This document shows positions 8,957 to 21,700 of a DNA stretch of 64,000 nucleotides, piece after piece. Each line of letters begins with the position of its first letter. The first letter of the stretch is position 1. The DNA is taken from positions 1 through 64,000 of the forward strand of contig NZ_JAAWWP010000015.1 in NCBI RefSeq assembly GCF_012273655.1, in the 5' to 3' direction. Below the pieces are notes generated by a model. The model worked only from the letters and a program-made list of their open reading frames with translations, was not told the origin of the DNA and did no database searches. The position numbers and the translations under genes were made by a program. Source of the DNA: Streptomyces physcomitrii (lineage in GTDB: Bacteria > Actinomycetota > Actinomycetes > Streptomycetales > Streptomycetaceae).

Positions 8957-9784
8957 ATGACCTCAACTTCCGCTGCCGGCCGCCCTGTTCGGCGTCCCGG
9001 CGCAGCCGCCCCGCACCGGCTGCTCATCCTGCTCGCGGCCCTGCTCCTGCTCCTCGGGCTGGGGGTCCCGGCCGCCACCGCGCGCCCCGGCCCCTCCGCT
9101 CCGCGCGGCTTCGTGGAGCTGTCCGCGGTCGACCCGACGATCCGCCAGGAGATCCGCTATCCGAGCCGGCACAACTTCCTCGGGGTGCCCGTGGACGGCT
9201 ACCGCAGGCCGGTGTGCCTGCTCACCCGGCCCGCCGCCACGGCCCTGCACCGGGCCCAGCGCGCCCTGCTGCGGCACGGCTACTCGCTCAAGGTCTACGA
9301 CTGCTACCGGCCGCAGCGCGCCGTCGACCACTTCGTGCGCTGGGCGAAGGATCTGACGGACGAGCGGATGAAGGCCGAGTTCTATCCGCGGGTGGACAAG
9401 TCCCACCTGTTCGCGGACGGTTACATCGCGGAGAAGTCCGGGCACAGCCGGGGCTCCACGCTGGACGTGACCCTGGTGCGGCTGCCCGCGCCGCCGACCC
9501 GCCCCTATGTGCCGGGCGAGCCGCTGACCCCCTGCTACGGGCCGAAGGAGCAGCGGTTCCCGGACAACTCCGTCGACATGGGCACCGGCTTCGACTGCTT
9601 CGACACCCTCGCGCACACCGACGACCCGCGCGTCACGGGCAGGCAGCGTACGAACCGGGACCTGCTGCGCGGCGCGCTGGAGGCGCAGGGCTTCACCAAC
9701 CTCCCCGAGGAGTGGTGGCACTTCACGCTCGCCGGGGAGCCCTTCCCCGACACCTACTTCGACTTCCCGGTGGACCGCCTCTGA
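8957..9784 (+). CDS. Exported D-alanyl-D-alanine dipeptidase (VanX/DdpX family)
   Basis: Family M15D zinc dipeptidases cleave D-Ala-D-Ala or related D,D-dipeptides. The zinc site is complete: His163 and Asp170 in SGHSRGSTLD, then Glu252 (base) and His255 in EEWWHF. A hydrophobic segment at residues 22-40 ending in ATA looks like a signal peptide, so the enzyme acts outside the membrane. This differs from cytoplasmic VanX of vancomycin resistance, and no vanH, vanA or vanRS genes are present. A peptidoglycan recycling or salvage role is more likely. The ATG has a clear GGAGG eight bases upstream. It converges with cvnD, nine bases away. Confidence 0.92.
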   Translation: MTSTSAAGRPVRRPGAAAPHRLLILLAALLLLLGLGVPAATARPGPSAPRGFVELSAVDPTIRQEIRYPSRHNFLGVPVDGYRRPVCLLTRPAATALHRAQRALLRHGYSLKVYDCYRPQRAVDHFVRWAKDLTDERMKAEFYPRVDKSHLFADGYIAEKSGHSRGSTLDVTLVRLPAPPTRPYVPGEPLTPCYGPKEQRFPDNSVDMGTGFDCFDTLAHTDDPRVTGRQRTNRDLLRGALEAQGFTNLPEEWWHFTLAGEPFPDTYFDFPVDRL

Positions 9785-9793
9785 GGGGCGGGC

Positions 9794-10395
9794 TCAGGTC
9801 GAGGCGGGCACCCGCCCGGCGGCGGCCACCGCCATGGCGTGCTCCACCACGTCGATGAGGACGTGCTTGACGGTCTCGCGCTCCCGGGCGTCGCAGAGCA
9901 CCACCGGGACCGAGGCGTCCAGGTCCAGGGCCTGGCGCACGGTCTCGGCGGGGTAGCGGTCGGCGCCGTCGAAGCAGTTGACGCCGACCACGAAGGGGAT
10001 CGCGCGCCGCTCGAAGTAGTCGACGGCGGCGAAGCAGTCCTCCAGGCGGCGGGTGTCGGCGAGGACGACCGCGCCGAGGGCGCCGGTGGCCAGCTCGTCC
10101 CAGAGGAACCAGAAGCGGTCCTGGCCGGGCGTGCCGAAGAGGTAGAGGACCAGGTCCTCGCGGAGCGTGATGCGGCCGAAGTCCATCGCCACGGTGGTGG
10201 TGTTCTTGGTCTCGACCCCGCGGGTGTCGTCCACCGGCCGCCCGGCCTCGCTGAGCAACTCCTCGGTCCGCAGCGGCTTTATCTCGCTCACCGCTCCGAC
10301 CAGGGTCGTCTTGCCCACGCCGAAGCCGCCCGCGACCAGGATCTTGAGCGTGACGGGCTCAACCGGGGTCGTGCCTCGCTCAGGGCGCCCGAAGA

Positions 10396-10399
<4 letters not shown>
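9794..10399 (-). CDS. Conservon GTPase (CvnD family, ATP/GTP-binding)
   Basis: CvnD proteins are small Ras/MglA-like GTPases that form a membrane-associated, G-protein-like complex with CvnA, CvnB and CvnC in actinomycetes. The P-loop GGFGVGKTT spans residues 24-32, the switch-II region FGTPGQDRF replaces the usual DxxGQ at 89-96, and NCFD at 141-144 stands for the NKxD base-recognition motif. The length of 201 aa is normal. The ATG is preceded by AGGAGAAG. Its start overlaps the stop of the hydantoinase gene by four bases (ATGA), so its translation is probably coupled to that enzyme rather than directly to cvnC, which is unusual for a conservon. Confidence 0.9.
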
Positions 10400-14037
<3,638 letters not shown>

Positions 14038-14061
14038 GTCGTACTCCCGCTTCCACGCTGC

Positions 14062-14457
14062 TCACAGCGCCCTCAGGCCGTCGATCACGTCGCGCAGAAT
14101 ACTCTCGTCGGGCAGCTCGGCCGGGGGCACCGGGCGCGTCACATGGACCAGTTCCGCGGTCACCAGATCGCCGATGAGTACGCGCACGACGCCGATCGGC
14201 AGATCCAGCTCGGCGGCGAGTTCGGCGACCGACTGCGGCGTGTCGCGGCACAGCGCCACGATGTCGACGTGCTCCGGCGACAGCGTCTGGTCGGCCCCCG
14301 GGTCGTGGGCGCGGGACTCCGCGACCACCACGGCGATCAGATCCAGGCGGTGCTGGGCCGGACTGGTGGTGCGGCCCCGCGTCATGGCGTAGGGACGCAC
14401 CACCGGTCCGGCGTCGGCGTCGAAGAAGTGGGCACTTTCCTGACCGTCAGCGCTCAT
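14062..14457 (-). CDS. Conservon DUF742 protein (CvnC family)
   Basis: CvnC proteins are short winged-helix-like DUF742 members that link CvnA to the GTPase in the conservon complex. The 131-aa sequence shows the family opening DAGPVVRPYAMTRGRT and the helix-turn-helix-like core DTPQSVAELAAELDLPIGVVRVLIGDLV. No membrane segment is present. It starts ten bases after the cvnB stop and is followed, unusually, by the oxoprolinase gene instead of cvnD. Confidence 0.92.
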   Translation of the reverse strand: MSADGQESAHFFDADAGPVVRPYAMTRGRTTSPAQHRLDLIAVVVAESRAHDPGADQTLSPEHVDIVALCRDTPQSVAELAAELDLPIGVVRVLIGDLVTAELVHVTRPVPPAELPDESILRDVIDGLRAL

Positions 14458-14467
14458 GCCGTTCCGC

Positions 14468-14896
14468 TTACCCGCCCGAGCGGGGCGCGGTACCCAGGTG
14501 TACGCCCACTCTCTTGACCAGGAGGGTCATCTCGTAGGCCACCTGGCCGACATCCGAGCTCGCGTCGGAGAGCACGGCGAGGCAGCTGCCGTCGCCCGCC
14601 GCCGTCACGAAGAGGAAGGCGTCGTCGAGTTCGACCACGGTCTGGCGGACGCTGCCCGCCTCGAAGTGGCGGCCGACGCCCTTGGCGAGGCTGTGGAAAC
14701 CGGAGGCGACGGCGGCGAGGTGCTCGCTGTCCTCCCGGGTCAGGTCCTGGGAGACGCCGGTGGGCAGGCCGTCACCGGACAGCACGAGCGCCTTGCGGAT
14801 GCTGGCCACCCGCTGCACCAGGTCGTCGAGCAGCCAGTTCAGCTCCCCGGAGCCTCCCGGTGCCGGCAGGTGCCCGGCGGCGTTCGGTGTGGTCAT
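14468..14896 (-). CDS. Conservon roadblock/LC7 protein (CvnB family)
   Basis: CvnB proteins carry a roadblock/LC7 domain, a fold that binds Ras-like GTPases and acts as a GAP-like or scaffold partner of MglA-type proteins. The 142-aa sequence begins after a short variable region with ELNWLLDDLVQRVASIRKALVLSGDGL, the family hallmark, and contains the SGFHSLAKGVGRHF helix. The start overlaps the stop of cvnA by four bases (ATGA), showing translational coupling. Within a conservon it is expected to bridge the kinase-like CvnA and the CvnD GTPase. Confidence 0.93.
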   Translation of the reverse strand: MTTPNAAGHLPAPGGSGELNWLLDDLVQRVASIRKALVLSGDGLPTGVSQDLTREDSEHLAAVASGFHSLAKGVGRHFEAGSVRQTVVELDDAFLFVTAAGDGSCLAVLSDASSDVGQVAYEMTLLVKRVGVHLGTAPRSGG

Positions 14897-17625
14897 CGAC
14901 CGTCCCCCTCAGGTGTCGTTCGCGGTCCAGTGTCCTCGGTGGCGCCCTGGTCGGCGGTGTTCTCGTCGCGGCCGCGCTGCCAGCCCCGCTGGAGGGAGGC
15001 CATCCGGCTGCGTACTTCGTCGGCGTCCCGGTCGGTGCCGTCCTGCTGCGGCGCGGGCGGGGCGCCCTGCCGGTCGGTGCGGCGGGCGGGGCCGTCCTTC
15101 AGCTGCGGCGCCAGATTGGCCTGGCGCACCCGCTTCGGCAGTCCGCCGGGCCCGGCCAGCGGCGCGGCGGGCGGTACGGGGCCCTCGGCCGCGGGCGGTC
15201 CGGAGCGGTAGGCCTCCCCGGCCTGCCGGATGCTGCTCTCCCGCGGTGCCGCCGGGTGCTGGGGTGCGCCGCCGCCCGGCCCTGCGGGGCCGCGCTGCTC
15301 CGGGGCCCTGCCGCGGGCGGGCGGCTGCTCGCCCGGGGGCTCCTCGACGGGGCGGCCGTGCGAGCTGACCAGCTTGGGCGCGGTGCGCTTGGGCAGCGGG
15401 CGCAGTGCCTCGGGCTGTTCCTGGCCGGTCGGCCGGGTCTCCTCGCGGGCGTCGCGGGCCTGCTGGTGCTGCTCGGGCGGCAGCGGGGCGACCGGGCGCC
15501 GGGGGCGGAAGAGACTGCCGCGCTCGCTGTCCTCGTCGAGGAGCGCGCCCGGGAACTCGGCGAGGTCGTCGGTGCCCACGGGCGCCTCCAACTCGGTCGG
15601 CCCCTCCAGGACGACGGGCCTGCCGCCGCCGGTGCCGCCGGGGAACGTGAGTGCGTTGTCGCGTGCGGACGGCCCGGCGGACTGCGCGGGGACGCGGACG
15701 CCGCCGGTGTCCTCCTCGCGGCCCTCGGGGTCCTGGGCCTCGGTGAGCAGCGCGTCCGGGATGAAGACGACCGCGGTGGTGCCGCCGTACGGCGAGGGCT
15801 GCAGGGAGACGCGGACGTTCTGGCGCTGGGCGAGGCGGCTGACCACGAACAGGCCGAGCCGGTCGGTGTCGGACAGCTCGAACTCGGGGGTCTCCGCCAG
15901 CCGCAGGTTGGCGTCCAGCAGGGCGTCGGCGGCCATGCCGAGTCCCCGGTCGTGGATCTCCAGGGTGAAGCCGTTGGCCACCCGGTCGCCGTGCACCTGC
16001 ACCGTGGTGTGCGGGGGCGAGAACACCGTGGCGTTCTCCAGGAGTTCGGCGACGAGGTGGGTGATGTCGGCGACGGCCGGGCCGGTGACGGCCATCCGGG
16101 GCAGCCGCCGGACCTCGATGCGCTCGTAGTCCTCGACCTCGGCGACCGCGGCGCGGACCACGTCCATCAGCCGCACCGGCTTGCGCCACTGCCGGGAGGG
16201 CGCCGCGCCGGAGAGGATGACCAGGCCCTCCGCGTGCCGGCGCATGCGGGTGGTGAGGTGGTCGAGGCGGAAGAGGTCGGCGAGTTCGTCGGTGTCCTCG
16301 GTCCTGCGCTCCATGGTGTCCAGCAGGGTGAGCTGCCGGTGCAGCAGCACCTGGCTGCGGCGGGCGAGGTTGACGAAGACCTCGGAGACGCCCTGGCGCA
16401 GCTCGGCCTGCTTGACCGCGGCCTCCACGGCCGCCCGCTGCAGGGAGTTGAGCGCCTGGCCGACCTGTCCGATCTCGTCCTTCGGGTAGTCCAGCTGCGG
16501 CGCCTCGGTCTCCACGTCCACGCGTTCACCGGCGGCGAGCCGGCGCATCACGGCGGGCAGCCGGACGCCCGAGGACTCGTGCGCGTCCTGCCGCAGCCGG
16601 CGCAGGTCGCGGACCAGGGCGCGGCCGATGCGTACCGACATGAAGAGCGAGAAGACGACCGCGAGCAGTCCGAGCACACCGGCGATCACCGCCTGGGTGA
16701 TGACCCGGGAGGTGGCCGGGCCCAGGCTGTCGTCGAAGTGGTAGTAGGTCCCGATGCCCTCTTCGAGCATCCGGTCCAGGGCCTTGTCGGCGGTGGCGTC
16801 CCAGCGGTCGCTGGTGATCGCGCTCGGGGTGCCGGGCGAGGAGTCGCTGACCGCCTGCTCCGCGCTGCGCAGCGCCGAGGTCTCGCCGCCGCGCCAGAAC
16901 TGCTCGTACGGGGCGGCCTGGGCGTCGGGCAGCAGCGGGAGGTTGACCTGGTAGAGGAGTTCGCGCTGCGCGACCAGGTCGGAGACCTTGCGGATCTCCT
17001 GGCGGTCCAGGTGGCGGGCGACGAGCGCCGAGCCGAGCAGGGCGTCCTCCTGGGCGAAGAGCTCGCGGGCCACCGAGACGCCGACCAGGGCGCGCCCCTT
17101 CTTGTCCACCTCGGCGTTGTCGAGGTGGGCGAGGCTGTCGAGGAGTTCGTGGCAGGAGGTGATCAGTTCGCTGTACTGGTCGAGCACGGTGGAGCGGGTG
17201 GCGGAGCCGTCGGCGACGGTGGCGCGCAGCGAGGGGATCTCCTGGAAGGAGTCCAGGACCTCGTCGAGGCTGCGGCGGGACTCGGTGCTGATGTCGTCCC
17301 GGACGTCGGAGCCGTCCACGGCGCGCTGCAGGGCGTCGATGGTCCGGTCGGTGGCGGCGCGGGTGGCCTTCAGCTTCTTCTGGGCGCCGGAGGCTCGCGG
17401 GTCGGCCAGGTAGACCATGGTCTGGCGGCGCTCCTGCTGGAGCACCACGACGTTGTTCTGGACCGGGAGGCCCACCTTGTTCAGGACGTCGTTGATACCG
17501 ACGAGCTGCCGGGCCTCCTGCCAGGTGATGACGGTGGCGAAGGCCCAGATCGCGGTGAGGAAGAGCAGGGGCACAAGGAGCAACGCCACGATCTTCCGGC
17601 GGATCGACTTCCCGCGAAAGCCCAT
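14893..17625 (-). CDS. Conservon sensor histidine-kinase-like protein (CvnA family)
   Basis: CvnA is the membrane sensor of the conservon. This 910-aa protein has an N-terminal transmembrane helix (about residues 12-32), an extracytoplasmic nitrate/nitrite-sensing (NIT)-type helical domain, a second transmembrane helix near 310-335 and a HAMP region. A kinase-like core follows, with an HATPase domain: N-box LVAELLENATVFSPP and HDRGLGM. The final 240 residues are a Pro/Glu/Arg-rich disordered tail typical of the family. GGGGAGG precedes the ATG. CvnA proteins generally lack a standard phosphoryl-transfer partner, and no response regulator lies nearby. The signal is unknown. Confidence 0.93.
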   Translation of the reverse strand: MGFRGKSIRRKIVALLLVPLLFLTAIWAFATVITWQEARQLVGINDVLNKVGLPVQNNVVVLQQERRQTMVYLADPRASGAQKKLKATRAATDRTIDALQRAVDGSDVRDDISTESRRSLDEVLDSFQEIPSLRATVADGSATRSTVLDQYSELITSCHELLDSLAHLDNAEVDKKGRALVGVSVARELFAQEDALLGSALVARHLDRQEIRKVSDLVAQRELLYQVNLPLLPDAQAAPYEQFWRGGETSALRSAEQAVSDSSPGTPSAITSDRWDATADKALDRMLEEGIGTYYHFDDSLGPATSRVITQAVIAGVLGLLAVVFSLFMSVRIGRALVRDLRRLRQDAHESSGVRLPAVMRRLAAGERVDVETEAPQLDYPKDEIGQVGQALNSLQRAAVEAAVKQAELRQGVSEVFVNLARRSQVLLHRQLTLLDTMERRTEDTDELADLFRLDHLTTRMRRHAEGLVILSGAAPSRQWRKPVRLMDVVRAAVAEVEDYERIEVRRLPRMAVTGPAVADITHLVAELLENATVFSPPHTTVQVHGDRVANGFTLEIHDRGLGMAADALLDANLRLAETPEFELSDTDRLGLFVVSRLAQRQNVRVSLQPSPYGGTTAVVFIPDALLTEAQDPEGREEDTGGVRVPAQSAGPSARDNALTFPGGTGGGRPVVLEGPTELEAPVGTDDLAEFPGALLDEDSERGSLFRPRRPVAPLPPEQHQQARDAREETRPTGQEQPEALRPLPKRTAPKLVSSHGRPVEEPPGEQPPARGRAPEQRGPAGPGGGAPQHPAAPRESSIRQAGEAYRSGPPAAEGPVPPAAPLAGPGGLPKRVRQANLAPQLKDGPARRTDRQGAPPAPQQDGTDRDADEVRSRMASLQRGWQRGRDENTADQGATEDTGPRTTPEGDGR

Positions 17626-18045
17626 GGCCTCCCCTTGAAAGGCGCCCGCCGCGAGGGGGGCGCTTTGTGGTCAACGCGTGTGGTCAGGAAACGGCGCGAG
17701 CCTACTACTGACGGGGGAACATCTCGAAGGGATGTCCGGAGGCCTTCACTCCGCCTGCACGCCGCCTCGTCCGCAGTTGTCCGCTCATTGGGGGAGATCA
17801 CCTACCGCACCGTGGCGGATCAACTCCCAAACCATCCGGCCGGGCGCAACGGTGAATTGACCTGAATCTTGCGCTCGGCGGGAATCTTCTGCGCGTCTGG
17901 ATCGTCCTTGGTTACGGCGACACGGTGCGAAAATGACTCACTTGGGCAGAGTGGTGGACGTCCGGCTTGAGACAGCGCGAACCGGGCAGCCACTTGGTAA
18001 CCGGAATGACAGCATCCGGAACAGCCGGTGGGGAGTGACGGGTTG
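17626..18045. promoter_or_regulatory. Divergent intergenic region; possible conservon promoter
   Basis: This 420-base gap separates cvnA from the plus-strand membrane gene. On the minus strand TTCGAG (17723-17728) and TAGGCT (17699-17704) are separated by 18 bases and could be the -35 and -10 of the conservon operon, about 75 bases before the cvnA start. On the plus strand a TTGACC occurs at about 17857, but no convincing -10 follows. No ORF with good coding character is seen here. Confidence 0.35.
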
Positions 18046-18534
18046 ATGAGCACAGCAGAGCGGCACCGGGAAGCGGCCTCACCGGCGGCCTTCGACGGGC
18101 GGTACGCACGGGCCGGGGAGTACGCGGGGGATGCCGCGGAAGCGGGCCGCCCGCTGTGGGCCGACGACCCGGTGGGGCGCCGCCGGATGCCCGACGCGGT
18201 CCGCAACGCCGCGGTGCGGGCGGTGCTGATCGTGGCCCTGACCCTGGTCCAGGCCGTGATCGCCTTCTTCTGCACCCTCGCCGGATCCTGGCTCGCCTTC
18301 CCGATGGTGCTCAGCAGCGTCGGCAGTACGGTCGTCGCCACCTGGGGCGTCCTGGACGTCTGGGTCACCCGGCAGGTGTGGAACCAGCGCAACGGCGTGG
18401 TCTCCGCCCCGAACAGCACGGCCCGCCAGCGGCGCCGGGAGCGCCGCAGAGCGCGCCGGGAGGCACGGGCGGCCGAGCGCTCGGCGGGCGGCTCACCACG
18501 GCGCGGCGCCGCCGGGCAGCTCTCGCACCCCTGA
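18046..18534 (+). CDS. Small membrane protein, 162 aa
   Basis: The product has a hydrophilic N-terminal 55 residues, two closely spaced transmembrane helices (about residues 60-78 and 82-104), and a strongly basic C-terminal tail rich in Arg (RQRRRERRRARREAR). This gives a likely cytoplasmic tail able to touch nucleic acid or phospholipid. I do not recognise a named family, though similar proteins are common in Streptomyces. ATG 18046 has GGGAG ten bases before it; an in-frame GTG at 18028 is less likely. It is a monocistronic gene divergent from the conservon. Confidence 0.75.
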   Translation: MSTAERHREAASPAAFDGRYARAGEYAGDAAEAGRPLWADDPVGRRRMPDAVRNAAVRAVLIVALTLVQAVIAFFCTLAGSWLAFPMVLSSVGSTVVATWGVLDVWVTRQVWNQRNGVVSAPNSTARQRRRERRRARREARAAERSAGGSPRRGAAGQLSHP

Positions 18535-18657
18535 GCGGCGGTTCCCCGCGCCCGCCGTCGGGATCCGGACGAATGACGGCGACCGGCCCCGGCACGCCTC
18601 CCGGCGCACTTCGGCCATCACCGGACGCGCCGGAGCCGCCCTCCCCGTTCGCACCGC

Positions 18658-18723
18658 GGGCGCGGCTGTACGCGGGCGCGGTTGTACCCGGGCGCGGTTG
18701 TGCGCAGGCGGGCGGTTGTACGT
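18658..18723. repeat. 16-bp tandem repeat, about 4 copies
   Basis: Three successive 16-base units (GGGCGCGGCTGTACGC, GGGCGCGGTTGTACCC, GGGCGCGGTTGTGCGC) are followed by a diverged fourth (AGGCGGGCGGTTGTACGT). They fill part of the 265-base gap between the membrane gene and the end of the convergent SMC-like gene. The period is not a multiple of three and the copies contain no ORF. Confidence 0.8.
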
Positions 18724-18799
18724 GGGGGCGATCGACCGCGGGCCGGCCGTCTGTGCGTCAACCGCCCGTGCGTGAACCACTTTTGGGTGGCCCGCGGCG

Positions 18800-21700
18800 T
18801 CAACCGCCCGCGGGCCGCCGGTACATGCGTGTCGCGGTGATCTCCCCGTGCACGGTCTCCCCCGCCGACTGCTGCGGCAGCCCGGGCCGCAGATGCTCCT
18901 CGACCCGGATGTACTTCAGCCCCGCGCGCAGGTCCGCGTCGTTGCGCAGCCGGATCACCAGCGGGAACTCGGCCAGTGCCGTGGTGTCGAACAGGCCCGT
19001 GGTGTAGAGGAGTTGCACCCCGAGCGCGTCCGCGACCGCCCGCTGCAGCTCCAGGAGGTACGTGGCATTGGCCCGCCCGATCGGGTTGTCCAGGAAGAGG
19101 GTGCCCGCGTGCCGGTGCCGGTCGCGGCCCCGGTCGTTGGAGCGCAGCGCGGCCATCGTGCAGTAGAGGGCGATGGCGGCGGTGAGCAGCTGGCCGCCGG
19201 AGAAGACGTCGCCCATCTGCCCGACCGGCACGCGTTCGGCGCGCAGCACCGCGTCCGGCTTGAGGATCTCCACGGAGACCCCGCGCGGTTCCAGCGCGGC
19301 GCGCACCCCGCGCAGCAGCAGCGACATCCCGTCCCGGCGCAGATCGGAGTTCTTGCGCACGGCGGCCCTGGTCGCCTCGTCGATGACCTCGCCGAGGCGT
19401 TCGGTCAGGGTGGCCTGGTCGGGCTCCTCGAAGCGGATGCGCAGGAACTCCTGGCCGGACCACTCGCCGAGGCCCTCGGGCAGCCGGGAGAGCCGCTGCG
19501 CCGAACGGAGCGTGGCGAGCGCCGACTCGACCAGTCCGCGCAGCCGGTCCACGATGCTGTCCCGATTGCGCTCCAGCTGCTCCAGTTCGTCGGTGAGCAC
19601 CCGCAGCCGGGGCGCGAAGGCCTCGGCCCACTTGGCGGCGTGCTCCGGCAGCGCGGCGGCGGGCAGTTCGCGGATCTGCTGCCGGGCCGGGGTGCGCACC
19701 TGCTCGTAGCGGGTGGAGTTGGCGTGCCGGACCAGGATGTCGGAGGCCTCGCGGACGGCGGACTCGGCGGCGGAGAGGTCGGTGGCGCAGCCGCGCAGTG
19801 AACGCCGGGCCTCGGCCGCGGCGTGCCGGGCCTCCTCCAGACCGCCGCCGAAGGCCTCGGGCGTGCTCTCGCCCTCAGCCTCCTGGCTCTCCCCCGGGTC
19901 CCGCAGCAGGTCGCGCAGGAGGGCCCCGGTCTCCTCGAAGCCGCCGACCGCCTCCTGGGCGCCGCGGTGCTCGTGCAGCAGGGCGGTGTGCGCCTCCCGG
20001 GCCAGCTCCCACGCCTCGGTGTCCGCGGCGAGTTCGGCGGTGGCGGCCCGCAGCAGGGACTGCGCCTGCTCGGTGTCGGCGGGGACCCGGTCCTCGGGGA
20101 GTTCGGTGTGCGCGTCCCCGGCCTCGGGGGCCTGCCGCTCGGCCTCCCCGCGCAGCCTGCCGAGCTGCTCGCTCGCGGCGGAGGCCCGGGTCTCCAGGAG
20201 CTGGACGTGTTCCTCGGCGCGGGCGGCGGCCGCCTGCCGGGAGGGCCCGTCGGCGCCGTCCGGCGACTGGAGCAACTGCCCGGCCCGGGTACGGACCTTG
20301 TTGCTGAGGCGTTCCAGCTCCGCGAGGGCGGCGCTGTCGTCGCTCTCGGCGCGGGCCTGCTCGGCGCGGAGATCGGCGCCGACGCCGACCTTCTCGTAGA
20401 GCTGGGAGGCGGCGCGGTGGGCCTCGCGCAGCGCGGGCAGGGCGACGGCCGGGCGGTCGGTGTCCGGGGCGGCGGGCTCGGGCAGCTCGTCGGGGACACC
20501 GGCGATCTCGGCGCGCTCGGCGCGCAGGGTGCGGGCCGTGCGGCGGGAGTCGTCGGCGGCCCGCTGCGCGGCGCGGCGGTCCTCGTCGGCGGCCCTGGCC
20601 CGCTCCAGGAGCCGCTGGGCCCGCTCCTGGGACTCGGCGGCCTCGTCGGCGAGTTCGCGCAGCCGCACCTGCCAGCCTGCGCGCTCGCGGAGCCGGAAGG
20701 CGAGTCCGGCCAGCGCGTCGGCGGCGCGGCGGGCGCGCTGGGCCGCCTCCTGGCGCACCTCGCGCTCGCGGGCGGCCTCGGCCGCGGTCTCCTCGGTCTC
20801 GGCGCGCACCGGCCGGGTCTCGTCCAGGGCGCTCTGGCTCTCCTCGGCGAACTCCCGGGCGCGCTCGGCCGCTTCGGCGAGTTCGGCGAGCCGGCCCTCG
20901 GGGCAGCCCGCACGCCAGGAGGCGAGGCGGGCGGCGAGGTCGCGGTCGAGGGCGAGGCGTCCGGCCAGCGCCCGGATCTCCTCGTCGCGGCGGGTGGCGC
21001 GCTCGCGCAGGGCCTGCCGTTCCTCGTCGGCGGCGCTCTCGTCGTGCATGGCCGGGTTCGGCGCGACGAGGAAGACCTCCGGGGACTCCCCGGGCCGGGC
21101 GGGGGCGAGCAGGGCCGCGGCGGTGCCGACCGCGACCGTGGAGCGGGGCAGCAGGGCCGCCTCGGCGAGTGCCTCGCGGGCCCGGGCGTGGGTGGCCGGG
21201 TCGGTGATGACGACGCCGTCGACGAGTTCGGGCCGGGCGGCGAGCACCCGCCCGTGGTCGGCGGGGTCGACGGACTGGGCGAGGTAGCGCCAGCCGGGCA
21301 GCGCCGGGATGCCGTGCTCGCCGAGGAACTCGACGGTGGCGAGGACGTCCGGACCCGGCGGCAGCAGCCCGCCGTCGCCGAGCGCGGCGAGGATGCGGGC
21401 GTCGTCGGCCGCGGCGGTGCGCAGGTCGAAGAGCTGGCGTTCGGCCGCGGCGATCCCGACGGCGAAGAGGGCGCGCAGCTCCTCGGCGCAGCGGTCCAGG
21501 GCCTCGGCGTCGAGCCCCTGCGGGGCGGGTCCCTGCGCGGGTTCCGCGGTCTCGTCCCCGGTACGCGGTCCGGGCACGGCGGCGCGGGCGGGCGCCCCCG
21601 GCAGTCCGAGGAGTTCGGCGAGCCGCTCCTCGCCCGCGAGGGACTCGGCGGTACGCAGCTGGGTCTCGTACGCGGCCCGGGCGGCGCGGTCGGCGTCGGC

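Noticed and set aside
3693..8966. A continuous 1757-aa minus-strand frame
   Set aside because: Only the part from 5666 downwards is the acetoacetyl-CoA synthetase. The rest is antisense to the GH31 gene and lacks stops because of high GC.
8957..9784. Vancomycin resistance locus based on the VanX-like gene
   Set aside because: vanH, vanA and vanRS are absent, and the protein has a signal peptide, unlike cytoplasmic VanX.
17881..17910. Second sigma-R promoter (GGAAT near 17881) upstream of the small membrane gene
   Set aside because: At 18 bases the downstream element reads GTC rather than GTT, and it is over 130 bases from the start codon.
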